64,000 bases of DNA from Desulfosporosinus sp. (GTDB lineage: Bacteria; Bacillota; Desulfitobacteriia; Desulfitobacteriales; Desulfitobacteriaceae), in NCBI GenBank assembly GCA_031292055.1, contig JARLHV010000048.1, positions 32,358 to 96,357 on the forward strand. Direction: 5' to 3'. The notes under the pieces were generated by a model. That model was given only the letters and a program-made list of their open reading frames with translations, was not told the DNA's origin and searched no databases. The position numbers and the translations under genes are program-made. Shown one piece after another: positions 17,798 to 27,475 of the stretch (positions are counted from its first letter, which is position 1; each line of letters starts with the position of its first letter).

Positions 17798-17895
17798 CCA
17801 AAGAGATTGTCCTAGCGAAGGAATACCAAAAGCAAAAAGGGTTAAAACTAAGAGAGTATATTACCCATTGCTGCTGAAGGGGGAACAACAACATA

Positions 17896-20553
17896 ATGGA
17901 GATTAGAGAAATCCAAGCGATCGAAGGGGCCAATATTTACAGTCATCGGCCAATTATTCGAGCGATTGTGGATCTCCAAGAATGGACAGAACGATTTAGT
18001 AATGAATTAGGAGATTTTAGTCTGCGCCTCGTTGAAAATTTACCGACCTTGGCAGACCACTATTGTTCACGGGGAAAACTGGGCGGATTTCTAGAACGCT
18101 TAGAAGAAGGAACTCTTATTGGGCATGTCATTGAACATGTAACCATCGATCTTTTGACGCAAGCTGGGCAAACTATTAAATATGGCAAAACGATGGCTAG
18201 TTTAGATCAACCAGGTTGGTATGAGATTATCTTTAATTACGAAGCCAAAGAGGGAGCAGTTGAGGCCTTTAAACAAGCGTTTTCTTTAGTGAAGACCTTG
18301 CTGAATCAAGAATCTTTTGATGTAATAAATGCTGTAAACCAAATAAAAAAAGTTATGGCTGACTATGAATTAGGGGTTTCAACGCAAGTAATCGTTGACG
18401 CCTGTCAGGAACGGGGAATTCCGGTTGATCGTCTCAATGAGGGCAGCCTGCTGCAATTGGGGTACGGTCGGAATCAACGCCGTATTCAAGCAACAATAAC
18501 AGGTGCGACTTCAAGTATCGGAGTAGACATTGCCTGTGATAAGGAAATGACCAAGAAACTCTTGAACGCTGGTGGGGTTCCTGTCCCTTGGGGATATATT
18601 GTCAGGACTGAAGAGGAAGTTACCCAAGCCTTCTTAGCGATGAAAACGCCCGTTGTGATTAAACCTTTACACGGTAACCAAGGAAAAGGAGTGACCCTTC
18701 GGCTAACCAGCGTGTCAGAAGTGAGGTCTGCGTTTAAGGTCGCTCAAACATACGGGGATTGGGTTATTATCGAAGAATACATTGCGGGGCAACATTATCG
18801 TTTAGTTGTGGTCGGAGAACGTCTAATTGCTGCAGCAAAGAGGGTTCCAGCCCATGTGATTGGGGATGGTTCATTAACGATTGCGGAGTTGGTGGCTCAA
18901 ACGAATACAGACCCTCTACGGGGAGATGACCATGAGAAGGCTTTAACCAAGATCAAAATTGATCCTGTGGTGATCTTGACCCTTGCTCAGAAGCAATTAG
19001 AGCTATCATCTGTTCCCAAACAAGGGGAAGTGATCTATTTGCGTGACAGTGCAAATTTGAGCACAGGGGGGATCGCATGTGATGTGACGGACCTGGTACA
19101 TCCTGATAATGTCGATTTAGCAGTCTATTCGGCCAAGCTGGTTGGTTTGGATGTTGCAGGGATTGATTTAGTCATTGAGGATATCGAGTCTTCCTATCGC
19201 GAAAAAAACGGGCACATTATTGAAGTCAACGCTGCCCCAGGGATTCGCATGCATCATTTTCCGAGCGTAGGTAAAGCACGAGAGGTAGGTAAGGCTATTG
19301 TAGAGCAAGTGTTACCTGCGGGAAATGGAAGAATACCTATAATTTCCATAACGGGTACTAACGGGAAGACTACAACAACTCGGATGATTAATAAAATGCT
19401 CACAGATCAGCAACTTCTGGTGGGGATGACTTCTACGGATGGGATTTATATTAATCAAAAATTGTGGGTTAAAGGAGATATGACCGGACCGGAGAGTGCC
19501 AGAATTATCTTAAGGCACCCTGATGTTCAGGTGGCTGTTCTGGAAACAGCACGCGGGGGGATTCTGCGGGCAGGCTTGGGGTATGAATATGCCGATGTGG
19601 CGGTCATTACGAACGTTTCCAATGATCATCTGGGTCAGTATGGGATAGAGACGCTTGAAGATGTTGCCCATGTCAAGAGCTTGGTTGCTGAAGTCGTCAA
19701 ACCTTATAGTTATGTGGTCTTAAATGCGGATGACCCGTATGTTGTGACTATGGCGCGGCGTACAAAGGGGAAAGTTATCTTTTTCAGTACTGAAAAGGAT
19801 AACTTTCATGTGCGCAAACATTTGGGCTTAGGTGGGACAGCTGTCTTTGTGCGCCGAGGTGTGATCTTGATTTGCCAAGGTTGCCAAAGCTTTAGAATCT
19901 GTTCGGTGAAACAGATTCCGGTGACATGGGAAGGAAAAGCTAAGCATAACATTCAGAACGCCTTGGCAGCGGTCGCGGCGGGATGGGCATTGGGACTAAG
20001 TGCTGTGGCGATTCGGAATTCTCTGCAGGATTTTTCCTCGGATGCTGAGCACAATCGGGGACGCTTGAATCTTTATGAGCTGGAGGGCGTTCGTGTTTTC
20101 GTAGACTATGGACATAATGTTGCTGGAATTCAAGAAGTTGCCAAGACCCTTAAACAGTTTAAGGGCGGTTCTCTGGTGGGATGTATAACTGTACCCGGTG
20201 ATCGGCCGGATGAGTCAGTACGTGAGGTGGGCCGGATAGCCGCACAAGGGTTTGAGCGTTTAATTATTCGTGAAGATGCTGATTTGCGGGGGCGTAAATC
20301 AGGGGAGATTGCCCAACTCCTTTATGATGAAGCGGTGCAAAGTGGCATGAATCCGAATAAAATAGGAGTCGTACTTTCGGAAATAGAAGCCTTTCGCAAG
20401 GGGTTAGACAGTTGCGTTCGGGGCGACATTTTCGTGATGTTCTACGAGAACCTTGAGCCGATTGAAGCAGAAATTCGTCTGCGTTTGGAACTTCAAAAGG
20501 TATTAACCTATGAATCAGCGCAGAATGGCTGGGTCGTTGGCGGAGAATTTTAA
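17896..20553 (+). CDS. cphA: Cyanophycin synthetase
   Basis: An 885-residue ligase that adds Asp and Arg in turn to grow cyanophycin. Domains: N-terminal CphA-specific region (1-160), ATP-grasp (about 200-480, VVIKPLHGNQGKGV and EVNAAPGIRMH) and Mur-ligase-like domain with P-loop TGTNGKT (486-492). The length is typical. A non-photosynthetic Firmicute would use the polymer as nitrogen, arginine and energy reserve, perhaps for sporulation or outgrowth (inference). The ATG has AAGGGGG about 12 bases upstream. A terminator follows. Confidence 0.95.
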   Translation: MEIREIQAIEGANIYSHRPIIRAIVDLQEWTERFSNELGDFSLRLVENLPTLADHYCSRGKLGGFLERLEEGTLIGHVIEHVTIDLLTQAGQTIKYGKTMASLDQPGWYEIIFNYEAKEGAVEAFKQAFSLVKTLLNQESFDVINAVNQIKKVMADYELGVSTQVIVDACQERGIPVDRLNEGSLLQLGYGRNQRRIQATITGATSSIGVDIACDKEMTKKLLNAGGVPVPWGYIVRTEEEVTQAFLAMKTPVVIKPLHGNQGKGVTLRLTSVSEVRSAFKVAQTYGDWVIIEEYIAGQHYRLVVVGERLIAAAKRVPAHVIGDGSLTIAELVAQTNTDPLRGDDHEKALTKIKIDPVVILTLAQKQLELSSVPKQGEVIYLRDSANLSTGGIACDVTDLVHPDNVDLAVYSAKLVGLDVAGIDLVIEDIESSYREKNGHIIEVNAAPGIRMHHFPSVGKAREVGKAIVEQVLPAGNGRIPIISITGTNGKTTTTRMINKMLTDQQLLVGMTSTDGIYINQKLWVKGDMTGPESARIILRHPDVQVAVLETARGGILRAGLGYEYADVAVITNVSNDHLGQYGIETLEDVAHVKSLVAEVVKPYSYVVLNADDPYVVTMARRTKGKVIFFSTEKDNFHVRKHLGLGGTAVFVRRGVILICQGCQSFRICSVKQIPVTWEGKAKHNIQNALAAVAAGWALGLSAVAIRNSLQDFSSDAEHNRGRLNLYELEGVRVFVDYGHNVAGIQEVAKTLKQFKGGSLVGCITVPGDRPDESVREVGRIAAQGFERLIIREDADLRGRKSGEIAQLLYDEAVQSGMNPNKIGVVLSEIEAFRKGLDSCVRGDIFVMFYENLEPIEAEIRLRLELQKVLTYESAQNGWVVGGEF

Positions 20554-20577
20554 AAGTTCAAACGATAGGATTAAGGT

Positions 20578-20608
20578 GGGGCGAGGATGATCTTCGTCCC
20601 TTTTCTCT
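20578..20608 (+). terminator. Terminator of cphB-cphA
   Basis: A 10-bp stem with two G-T pairs (20578-20587 with 20591-20600), a 3-base loop, then TTTTCTCT. Confidence 0.75.
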
Positions 20609-20700
20609 AAGATTTAACAGGGAGAAGTGCTGGAACTTCAACCTGAAAATATGTATAATAAAAAGAAATACATTCGTAATGTTCGGAAAGGGCAATGCAA

Positions 20701-21567
20701 ATGGAACAATCTTTTCTAACAACGTTCGCATACGCCAAGATTAATCTAGCCTTAGCCATTCACGGAATTCGGGAAGATGGGTATCATGAACTTCAAAGTG
20801 TCATGCAATCCATCACCTTGCATGATCTTGTCCGGGTTCGGCGGCGCGGAGAGAAGGTTGTATGTCGTTGTGGAGCGTTAAGTGGCTCAGGAAATTTAGC
20901 GTATAAGGCAGCTGTGTTATTTCAGGAACAGTGTGGTCAATCGGGAGGGGTTGAAATTGAGATTGAAAAGCAGATTCCTGTGCAGGCCGGACTAGCTGGG
21001 GGCAGCACGGACGCCGCGGCGACGCTGCGTTTATTAAATCAACTTTATGGGGACCCCCTCGATAAAGAGGTATTGCTTGCGCTGGCAGGGAGATGTGGTG
21101 CAGATGTCGCTTTCTGTCTGCGGGGTGGAACGATGTGGGCGACTGGACGGGGAGAACGGCTTGAATTATTGCCCACAGCTCCCCAGATGGAGCTTGTCTT
21201 AATTAAACCGTTTGCTGGAGTGAACACTAGGGAGGCCTATCGCCAATTTGACCTGGTTGGGCAGGGAGGACATTTAACGCGCAGTGATTGGGAAAAAGCC
21301 TTAAGCCAAGGTTCGCCGCAGCAAATTGCCAGGCTACTTTATAATGATTTAGAGCCGGCCTCGATCCCAATGGTTCCGCAAATTTTGGAGATTAAGCAAC
21401 ATTTGCTTGAGGCCGAGTGTTATGGGGCCTTAATGTCCGGAAGTGGTTCTTGTGTCTTTGGGATTGCTCACGGAAAACAGCACGCCTTGGAAGTGGCAGG
21501 ACAGTTGAGAAAAAAAGGCTTTAATAATGTTTGGGTTACAAGAACGGTCGCAAATGCAAGAGGATGA
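20701..21567 (+). CDS. ispE: 4-diphosphocytidyl-2-C-methyl-D-erythritol kinase
   Basis: A GHMP kinase of the MEP isoprenoid pathway. Visible are AYAKINLAL at the N terminus, the phosphate loop VQAGLAGGSTDAAATLR and GALMSGSGSCVFG at the C terminus. Two ATGs (20695, 20701) are available; the second has a better spaced AAAGGG. Its stop is close to the regulator gene that follows. A TATAAT at 20655-20660 could be its -10 but the -35 is poor. Confidence 0.94.
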   Translation: MEQSFLTTFAYAKINLALAIHGIREDGYHELQSVMQSITLHDLVRVRRRGEKVVCRCGALSGSGNLAYKAAVLFQEQCGQSGGVEIEIEKQIPVQAGLAGGSTDAAATLRLLNQLYGDPLDKEVLLALAGRCGADVAFCLRGGTMWATGRGERLELLPTAPQMELVLIKPFAGVNTREAYRQFDLVGQGGHLTRSDWEKALSQGSPQQIARLLYNDLEPASIPMVPQILEIKQHLLEAECYGALMSGSGSCVFGIAHGKQHALEVAGQLRKKGFNNVWVTRTVANARG

Positions 21568-21581
21568 AAGGGGAGATATTC

Positions 21582-22274
21582 GTGGAAAAACGCTTGGTAC
21601 CAGTTATACTTGACGGTTATAAACCATTACGGGAAATTGTTTTTGAATCCATGCGTGAGGCGATACTCAGTGGGGTTCTTAAGCCAGGGGAGCGGTTGAT
21701 GGAAATCCAATTGGCCGAAGAAATGGGGGTTAGCCGAACCCCTGTACGTGAAGCAATCCGCAAGCTGGAACTGGAGAGTTTTGTCGTCATGATTCCACGC
21801 AAGGGAGCGTATGTTGCCGGTGTCTCCTTAAAAGATGTCGCAGATGTTTTTGAGATTCGTTCTGCGTTGGAGGGTTTGGCTGCCGGGCTGGCAGCGGAAC
21901 GTATTACAGAAGAGGAATTGGAACTAATGGAACAGGCCTTGTTTTTTAGGGTCAGTGAGAGTGAAATGGACTTAGAACAGATTGTAAAATCGGATACCGA
22001 TTTTCATGCCTTAGTCTATAGAGCGAGTCGCAACGAACGGCTGATTCAGATCTTGGAAAATTTACGAGAACAGATTCAACGTTTTCGAGCAACTTCCTTG
22101 GCTGTTCCAGGGCGGAATAAGCTGGCGATTGAAGAGCACAGGATGATTGTTGAAGCTTTAAGAAATCATGATAGTGAGGTAGCGCAGTCTTTGGCGATGT
22201 CGCATATTGTTACGGCTGAGAATGTCATGTTCGAAGCCATTAGTCTTAAGAATGATCCGGATAAGGTGGATTAA
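21582..22274 (+). CDS. GntR-family transcriptional regulator (FadR/FCD subgroup)
   Basis: A winged-helix repressor-type protein: HTH at about 15-75 (LREIVFESMREAILSGVL, LAEEMGVSRTPVREAIRKLE) and an all-helical FCD ligand-binding domain (about 85-220) with DTDFHALVYRAS and HRMIVEAL, the histidines of a likely metal site. The ligand is unknown. The GTG at 21582 has AAAGGGGAG six bases upstream and is preferred to starts inside ispE. Placed between ispE and purR, where it is common in clostridial genomes. Confidence 0.88.
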   Translation: MEKRLVPVILDGYKPLREIVFESMREAILSGVLKPGERLMEIQLAEEMGVSRTPVREAIRKLELESFVVMIPRKGAYVAGVSLKDVADVFEIRSALEGLAAGLAAERITEEELELMEQALFFRVSESEMDLEQIVKSDTDFHALVYRASRNERLIQILENLREQIQRFRATSLAVPGRNKLAIEEHRMIVEALRNHDSEVAQSLAMSHIVTAENVMFEAISLKNDPDKVD

Positions 22275-22279
22275 GAAGC

Positions 22280-23110
22280 GTGGAGAAGATGAAAAGAGCA
22301 GAACGGATGGTGGCCATCACCCAAGTGTTGATGTTAAAACCGAATGTCCTGACTCCGTTAACCCTATTTGCGGAACGGTTTGGTACGGCCAAGTCCACCA
22401 TTAGTGAGGATCTAATGGCAGTTAAGGGAAGCTTGCTCCTTTCTGGGCAAGGTCACCTTGAAACAATTCCTGGAGCAGCTGGGGGGGTGCGTTATATCCC
22501 GGAAATTGCCAAGGAAGAAGCAAATCAAGTTCTTGCCAAGCTTGCTGAATGTCTGAGCAATAAAGAGCGAATCCTGGCGGGCGGTTTTCTGTATATGAAT
22601 GATATACTGTTTGATCCATCGGTGCTACGTCCTTTGGGCCTTATTTTTGCTGGCGCTTTCAGAGATAAAAAACCTGAGGTTGTGGTTACCATTGAAACGA
22701 AAGGAATTCCGATTGCTCTTGTAACGGCAGAAGCTTTAGGGTTGCCTATGGTGGTCATTCGCAGTGGCAACAAAGTGACAGAGGGTTCCTCCGTAAGTAT
22801 TAATTATGTTTCTGGATCATCTCGACGTATTCAAACCATGTCACTTTCTCGTAGGGCCCTGGATCCTCAACGCCGTGTCCTCATTATTGACGATTTTATG
22901 AAAGCGGGTGGAACAGCGCTGGGGATAAAGAATTTAATGTCAGAATTTGAAGCAGACGTTGTGGGAATTGGGGTCTTGGTGGAAGCCCGAATTAGCGAAG
23001 ACCCCAAGCTTGTGGAAGGATATTTATCCCTATTACAGCTTAAAGAACTGGATCTGGATAAGGGCAAAATGTCAGTCGTGCCTAGGGATAATTTTTCAAG
23101 CCTTTTTTGA
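22280..23110 (+). CDS. purR: Purine operon regulator PurR
   Basis: A winged-helix N terminus fused to a PRTase-like domain, 276 residues. The PRPP-binding motif is RVLIIDDFMKAGGTA and the flexible loop region is VTEGSSVSINYVSGSSRRIQ (split here as two conserved parts). PurR represses purine genes and is relieved by PRPP (or tuned by ppGpp). The start at 22280 (GTG, AAGGTGG ten bases upstream) or 22289 (ATG) is open. The gene precedes spoVG, as in Bacillus. Confidence 0.95.
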   Translation: MEKMKRAERMVAITQVLMLKPNVLTPLTLFAERFGTAKSTISEDLMAVKGSLLLSGQGHLETIPGAAGGVRYIPEIAKEEANQVLAKLAECLSNKERILAGGFLYMNDILFDPSVLRPLGLIFAGAFRDKKPEVVVTIETKGIPIALVTAEALGLPMVVIRSGNKVTEGSSVSINYVSGSSRRIQTMSLSRRALDPQRRVLIIDDFMKAGGTALGIKNLMSEFEADVVGIGVLVEARISEDPKLVEGYLSLLQLKELDLDKGKMSVVPRDNFSSLF

Positions 23111-23150
23111 GGACGTTTCGATAGCCAGGAGAAATTTTTCTGATTTTTAA

Positions 23151-23179
23151 GCAGGATTTTTTTACCATGCAGAGAATAC
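23151..23179 (+). promoter_or_regulatory. Sigma-H promoter of spoVG
   Basis: GCAGGATTT (23151-23159), an 11-bp spacer and AGAGAATAC (23171-23179) match the sigma-H pattern RnAGGAwww-N11/12-RnnGAATww at all but one conserved position. The site lies about 45 bases upstream of spoVG, a classical sigma-H gene in Bacillus. Confidence 0.75.
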
Positions 23180-23225
23180 CATTATGGATAAGCCCGAAGG
23201 ATAAGTGGGAGGGTGGTGATTCATA

Positions 23226-23480
23226 ATGAATATTACCGATGTGCGGGTTCGGAAGATTAACACGGAAGGAAAGATGAAGGCAGTAGTTTCGGTTACCTTT
23301 GACAATGCTTTCGTCGTCCATGATGTCAAAGTTGTTGAAGGTATGAATGGTATTATTGTAGCCATGCCTAGCCGGAAAACACCCGAAGGGGAATTTCGTG
23401 ATATCGCCCACCCCATTTCTGCTGCAGCACGAGAAGTGATCCAGACGGCTGTTTTAAAAGCTTATCAAGAAGCCCTTTAA
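23226..23480 (+). CDS. spoVG: SpoVG, RNA/DNA-binding regulator
   Basis: An 84-residue SpoVG homologue: [11 protein letters not shown] start, [21 protein letters not shown] and [18 protein letters not shown], close to family consensus in full. It affects septation, cortex formation and, in other Firmicutes, binds RNA. The start has GGGAGGGTGGTGA upstream. It has its own sigma-H promoter and a terminator. Confidence 0.97.
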   Translation: MNITDVRVRKINTEGKMKAVVSVTFDNAFVVHDVKVVEGMNGIIVAMPSRKTPEGEFRDIAHPISAAAREVIQTAVLKAYQEAL

Positions 23481-23508
23481 ACGCACATAGAGCTGTTTTA
23501 GACATGTT

Positions 23509-23543
23509 AAAGGAGACCTTCGTCGTTAGGTCTCCTTTTTCCA
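23509..23543 (+). terminator. Terminator of spoVG
   Basis: A 10-bp perfect stem (23509-23518 with 23529-23538), a 10-base loop and a T run. Confidence 0.88.
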
Positions 23544-23586
23544 TAGATTATTAAAACTTTAACATAAAAGAGGATTTTGAGCGGAT

Positions 23587-23616
23587 TTGACGAATAAAGT
23601 ACTTTTGGGATGTAAT
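23587..23616 (+). promoter_or_regulatory. Candidate sigma-A promoter of glmU-prs
   Basis: TTGACG (23587-23592) and TGTAAT (23611-23616) with an 18-bp spacer, about 40 bases before glmU. Confidence 0.5.
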
Positions 23617-23657
23617 AATAACTTGAGGTTAAACTAAAGCTGGAGGCGAATCAGAGT

Positions 23658-25019
23658 ATGCCTAATTTGGTAGCGGTGATCATGGCTGCAGGAAAAGGGA
23701 CAAGAATGAAATCGAAGTTGCCGAAAGTCATGCATTTATTGGCAGGGAAAACTCTTATTGAACATGTCATTAACACAGTGACCCAAGTTGGAATCGAACG
23801 TCCCTTGGTTATTGTGGGGCATGGTCGAGAGGTTGTCGGGGCCAGTATTTGTGATCGCGCTGAGATCGTGGTTCAAACAGAGCAACTTGGAACAGGACAT
23901 GCTATTATGCAAGTCCTACCTTATCTGGAAGGAGTCCGGACCGTTCTTATCTTAAGTGGAGATCAGCCGTTACTTAAACCCGAGACCCTGCACGCTCTCA
24001 TTAAGTTGCACGAGACTCAAGGGGTTAGCGCCACGGTATTGACAGCTAATATGGATCAACCTTTTGGCTATGGGCGTATTATAAAAAGTGGTGAAAATCT
24101 TATCAAAATCGTTGAGGAAAAAGACGCAACCTTTGATGAACGACAAATCAAAGAAATAAATACAGGGACGTACTGTTTTAAAGGATCGGCACTCAAAGAG
24201 GCCTTGACGAAAATCACTCCTCAAAATGCGCAAGGGGAATATTATCTGACGGAAGTCTTTGATATTTTTTTAAGGCAAAGGGAAAGAATGCTGACGTATG
24301 TTACTGCGGATTCCCATGAAGCTTTAGGCATTAATAGCCGGGGGCAATTGGCGGAGGCCGAAGGGGTTTTGCGCGCGCGTATTCTGGAACATTGGATGAT
24401 GGAAGGGGTTACGCTGGTAGATCCTGCTTCGACCTTTATCGAAGCAGACGTAGAACTTGCCCAAGACGTGACGATTTTACCCTTCACCCGTTTGCTGGGT
24501 AAAACCCGGATCGCAGAGGATGCTGTGATTGGGCCTCAGACTAGTATGGAGAATTGCACGGTGGGGCGTGGTTCGGAAGTGACCTATACTGTGGCTAAGA
24601 ATGCGGTTATCGGAGAACGCTGTCATATTGGCCCGTTTGCCTATTTACGACCGGGCACAAAATTAGAAGCAGAAGTAAAAGTAGGGGACTTTGTAGAAAT
24701 TAAAAATAGTTGGATCGAAACCGGAGCAAAAGTGCCTCATTTGAGTTATATTGGCGATGCACACATCGGGAAATCTGCCAATATTGGAGCTGGTACGATT
24801 ACGTGTAACTACGATGGGGTTAACAAATCTCTCACTAAAATAGGAGATTATGCTTTCATCGGTAGTAATACAAACTTGGTTGCTCCAGTTGAAGTGGGAG
24901 AACACGCTGTTACGGGCGCAGGGTCTACAATTACGAAGAATGTTCCTGCCGAAGCCTTGGCGGTTGAACGGAGCCAGCAGGTGATTAAGGAACATTGGTA
25001 TCGCAAGAAGATGAAATAG
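23658..25019 (+). CDS. glmU: Bifunctional UDP-N-acetylglucosamine pyrophosphorylase / glucosamine-1-phosphate acetyltransferase
   Basis: A 453-residue enzyme making UDP-GlcNAc for peptidoglycan. The N-terminal Rossmann-like domain has AAGKGTRMKSKLPKVMH (11-27) and TEQLGTGHA. The C-terminal left-handed beta-helix has hexapeptide repeats with IGPFAYLRPGTKL and NIGAGTITCNYDG. The start has GGAGG about 13 bases upstream. Followed after 15 bases by prs, as in Bacillus. Confidence 0.97.
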   Translation: MPNLVAVIMAAGKGTRMKSKLPKVMHLLAGKTLIEHVINTVTQVGIERPLVIVGHGREVVGASICDRAEIVVQTEQLGTGHAIMQVLPYLEGVRTVLILSGDQPLLKPETLHALIKLHETQGVSATVLTANMDQPFGYGRIIKSGENLIKIVEEKDATFDERQIKEINTGTYCFKGSALKEALTKITPQNAQGEYYLTEVFDIFLRQRERMLTYVTADSHEALGINSRGQLAEAEGVLRARILEHWMMEGVTLVDPASTFIEADVELAQDVTILPFTRLLGKTRIAEDAVIGPQTSMENCTVGRGSEVTYTVAKNAVIGERCHIGPFAYLRPGTKLEAEVKVGDFVEIKNSWIETGAKVPHLSYIGDAHIGKSANIGAGTITCNYDGVNKSLTKIGDYAFIGSNTNLVAPVEVGEHAVTGAGSTITKNVPAEALAVERSQQVIKEHWYRKKMK

Positions 25020-25034
25020 GGGGCTAAAAGAGGC

Positions 25035-25976
25035 ATGGTGGCAAAAGAATTTAAGATTTTTTGTGGGAATGCCAATCGGCCGTTGGCGCAAGAAATTGTG
25101 GACTATCTTGGAGTTCCGCTTGGTGAAGCGAACATAAAACGTTTTAAGGATGGGGAAATCTGTCTCGCCATTGATGAAAGCGTTCGGGGTTCGGATATTT
25201 ATATTGTTCAGCCCACCTGCTATCCGACCAATGACAACATTATGGAATTGTTAATTATGATTGATGCGGTTCGTCGGGCGTCAGCGCGTCGGATTACCGC
25301 AGTGATGCCCTATTATGGCTATGCTCGCCAAGAACGCAAATCAAGGGCACGTGACCCGATCACTGCTAAATTAATGGCGAACATAATTACCTCCGCAGGT
25401 GCAAATCGGGTCGTAACCATGGATTTACATGCTCCAGCGATTCAAGGATTCTTCGATATTCCCTTGGATCACTTGCCCGGAGTTCCAATTCTAGCAGAGT
25501 ACTTTCGAGAAAAAGGCTTGGAGAACCTTTGTGTTGTTTCCCCGGATTTAGGTGGGGTGACACGAGCTCGGAATCTCGCTGAACGGATCGGCGCTTCTAT
25601 AGCTATTATCGATAAACGTAGACCAGAACCTAATGTTTCTGAAATTATGCATGTCATCGGCGAACTGAAAGGGAAGACCGTAATTATGATCGATGACATC
25701 ATCGATACCGCCGGAACAATTACTTTGGGGGCTCAAGCCCTTGTCGAACGAGGTGCTAAGGAAGTGTATGCGTGTTGTACTCATGCCGTTTTATCAGGGC
25801 CGGCCATTGAACGTTTGAAGAACTCTGTTATTCGTGAGCTGGTTGTGACGAATACAATTCCTATAGGTAAAGAGAAAATGATTCCTCGGATTAAGGTGTT
25901 GTCTGTTGCCCCGCTCCTGGGTGAAGCTATTGTTCGTATTCACGAAGATCTTTCGGTCAGTAAACTCTTTAGTTAA
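25035..25976 (+). CDS. prs: Ribose-phosphate pyrophosphokinase
   Basis: Makes PRPP from ribose-5-phosphate and ATP. 313 residues with the flexible loop [17 protein letters not shown], the metal-site [12 protein letters not shown] and the PRPP loop [16 protein letters not shown] is also the effector of PurR, encoded three genes upstream. The stop is followed within 6 bases by a bidirectional terminator. Confidence 0.97.
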   Translation: MVAKEFKIFCGNANRPLAQEIVDYLGVPLGEANIKRFKDGEICLAIDESVRGSDIYIVQPTCYPTNDNIMELLIMIDAVRRASARRITAVMPYYGYARQERKSRARDPITAKLMANIITSAGANRVVTMDLHAPAIQGFFDIPLDHLPGVPILAEYFREKGLENLCVVSPDLGGVTRARNLAERIGASIAIIDKRRPEPNVSEIMHVIGELKGKTVIMIDDIIDTAGTITLGAQALVERGAKEVYACCTHAVLSGPAIERLKNSVIRELVVTNTIPIGKEKMIPRIKVLSVAPLLGEAIVRIHEDLSVSKLFS

Positions 25977-25980
25977 AAAA

Positions 25981-26008
25981 GACCCCTGGGGTATCATCCC
26001 AGGGGTTC
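25981..26008. terminator. Bidirectional terminator between prs and the PRC-barrel gene
   Basis: Stem 25982-25990 with 25998-26006 and a 7-base loop. It has TTCTTT on the + side and a run of six T residues on the - side. The stop codon of the - strand gene lies in the loop. Confidence 0.88.
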
Positions 26009-26725
26009 TTTGGTTAGGGGTATTTCCGAACAAGGTTCGTTAGCCGGTGGGAGCGTTTCAAGTTCTGGTATAAGGATGGGCGTCTTATCCAGAGCGGATT
26101 GTGAAGCCGGAGCTGTTTTAGTTTTATCTTTTTTAAAGTAACTGCTGATGGTATGAGTTGTTTCTGAGGCCAGATGAGAGGTGGAGTGAAGCAGATTTTT
26201 AAAGGTCTCGCTGAGTCCTTTGTCCGCGACGGCTAGGGCGTTTTCACTGCCTTTTTGGGCTATGATCACATCGTGTCCAATGGTTATAATGTATTCTGCA
26301 GAAATCCACGCCTTGCCGCTTAAGAATCCTTCGAGTTTACCGCCTGAAATCTCGATTTGGGTTATTGCCCCCGTTTTTGGATCGACGTAATATTCTTCGG
26401 CGGTTCCAAGCGTTTTCCCTGTTTCTGTGACCATTTTTGTACCAATGATGGTCAGTTTTTCCTTGACCAAATCTAATAATTCCGGAAGATTTGAGGTCTT
26501 CTCTACGTGGGCTTCCTTGTCAATGGTGATCGCATCATCGCCGACACTGACGACTTTAGAATAGGGAATAATACGCTGATCCTTAAAAAGACCTTTTGGG
26601 TCTACAACGATTGCAGCCAGGGACTTCGTGCTAGCATCAAGAATTAAGCTTTTGACATAGCCAATTTGCTGCCCTTCCTGGAGAGAAATAATAGGTAAGG
26701 ATAAATACTTGCGACTGGGTTTCAT
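25994..26725 (-). CDS. PRC-barrel domain protein
   Basis: A 243-residue cytoplasmic protein with two PRC-barrel units (about 5-75, with SLPIISLQEGQQIGYV and AAIVVDPKG; and about 90-155, with GKTLGTAEEYYVDPKTGAI). A charged, proline-rich tail follows. PRC barrels occur in RimM and photosynthetic H subunits and often bind RNA or proteins. The function here is unknown; similar genes in sporulating clostridia are sometimes near spore genes. The start has AAGGGGGTGAA. It is convergent with prs and divergent from pth. Confidence 0.8.
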   Translation of the reverse strand: MKPSRKYLSLPIISLQEGQQIGYVKSLILDASTKSLAAIVVDPKGLFKDQRIIPYSKVVSVGDDAITIDKEAHVEKTSNLPELLDLVKEKLTIIGTKMVTETGKTLGTAEEYYVDPKTGAITQIEISGGKLEGFLSGKAWISAEYIITIGHDVIIAQKGSENALAVADKGLSETFKNLLHSTSHLASETTHTISSYFKKDKTKTAPASQSALDKTPILIPELETLPPANEPCSEIPLTKEPLG

Positions 26726-26817
26726 AGGTTCACCCCCTTATTTGGTGATGATTCATTTCTGGTTCTTAAAGAATGTATTCAGAGTATCCGCTGAATATGC
26801 TAGGGAGGAGATTATTA

Positions 26818-27417
26818 ATGAAGGTTATTGTTGGTCTTGGCAACCCGGGGCCTCAATATGCTGAGACGCGCCATAATGTTGGATTTTTGTTGATTGACTT
26901 GCTGGCAGAGGCCCAAAACCTTCAATTTCGTGAGAAATTTCAGGGATTATGGACGGAAGTTAAGATAGAGGGAGAACGAATATTGCTCTTAAAACCTCAA
27001 ACATATATGAATTTGAGTGGTCGTTCGGTAAGTGAACTTGCCAATTTTTATAAAGTTCCAGGGGAAGATTTACTAATAGTCCAGGATGATATGGATTTAC
27101 CGTTGGGTAAAATACGTTTGCGTAATCAAGGAAGTGCAGGCGGGCATAATGGCATTAAATCTATTCTGGCTGAACTCGGAACAGATAAATTCTGGAGACT
27201 TAAATTGGGTGTGGGTCGTCCGTCTACTCAAAATCCGAGCGTAGATATTCAAAATTCGAACCACGCGCCACGAACTACGATTATCGACCATGTGCTTTCT
27301 CCCTTTGCAGAAGATGAACTTGCGCAACTAGATGAAGAGTTAGGACGTGCGGAAAAGGTAACCAACCTCTGGATTAAAGGAGAAACTGGTCGTGCTATGA
27401 ATCTATACCATCGTTAA
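26818..27417 (+). CDS. pth: Peptidyl-tRNA hydrolase with an extra repeat-derived segment
   Basis: Releases peptides from peptidyl-tRNA. 199 residues from the ATG at 26818 (GGGAGGAG upstream). [20 protein letters not shown] holds the catalytic histidine; QTYMNLSG and the [12 protein letters not shown] aspartate are also present. Between GVGRPS and DHVLSPF there are roughly 15-18 residues more than family members usually have. That segment is encoded by a DNA repeat (27255-27280) with an inverted copy in the fin-mfd gap. The reading frame is kept, so the enzyme is probably active. Confidence 0.93.
   Translation: MKVIVGLGNPGPQYAETRHNVGFLLIDLLAEAQNLQFREKFQGLWTEVKIEGERILLLKPQTYMNLSGRSVSELANFYKVPGEDLLIVQDDMDLPLGKIRLRNQGSAGGHNGIKSILAELGTDKFWRLKLGVGRPSTQNPSVDIQNSNHAPRTTIIDHVLSPFAEDELAQLDEELGRAEKVTNLWIKGETGRAMNLYHR
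27255..27280 (+). repeat. Repeat unit inside pth
   Basis: TTCGAACCACG (27255-27265), five variable bases and CGAACTACGA (27271-27280). The exact reverse complement of both blocks, with the same 5-base spacing, lies at 27757-27782. Confidence 0.8.
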
Positions 27418-27475
27418 GTTAAGTATAACCTCTTGTGCTAGCGGCAATTCTACTAGTGAGGGAGGTGATCTTGGG

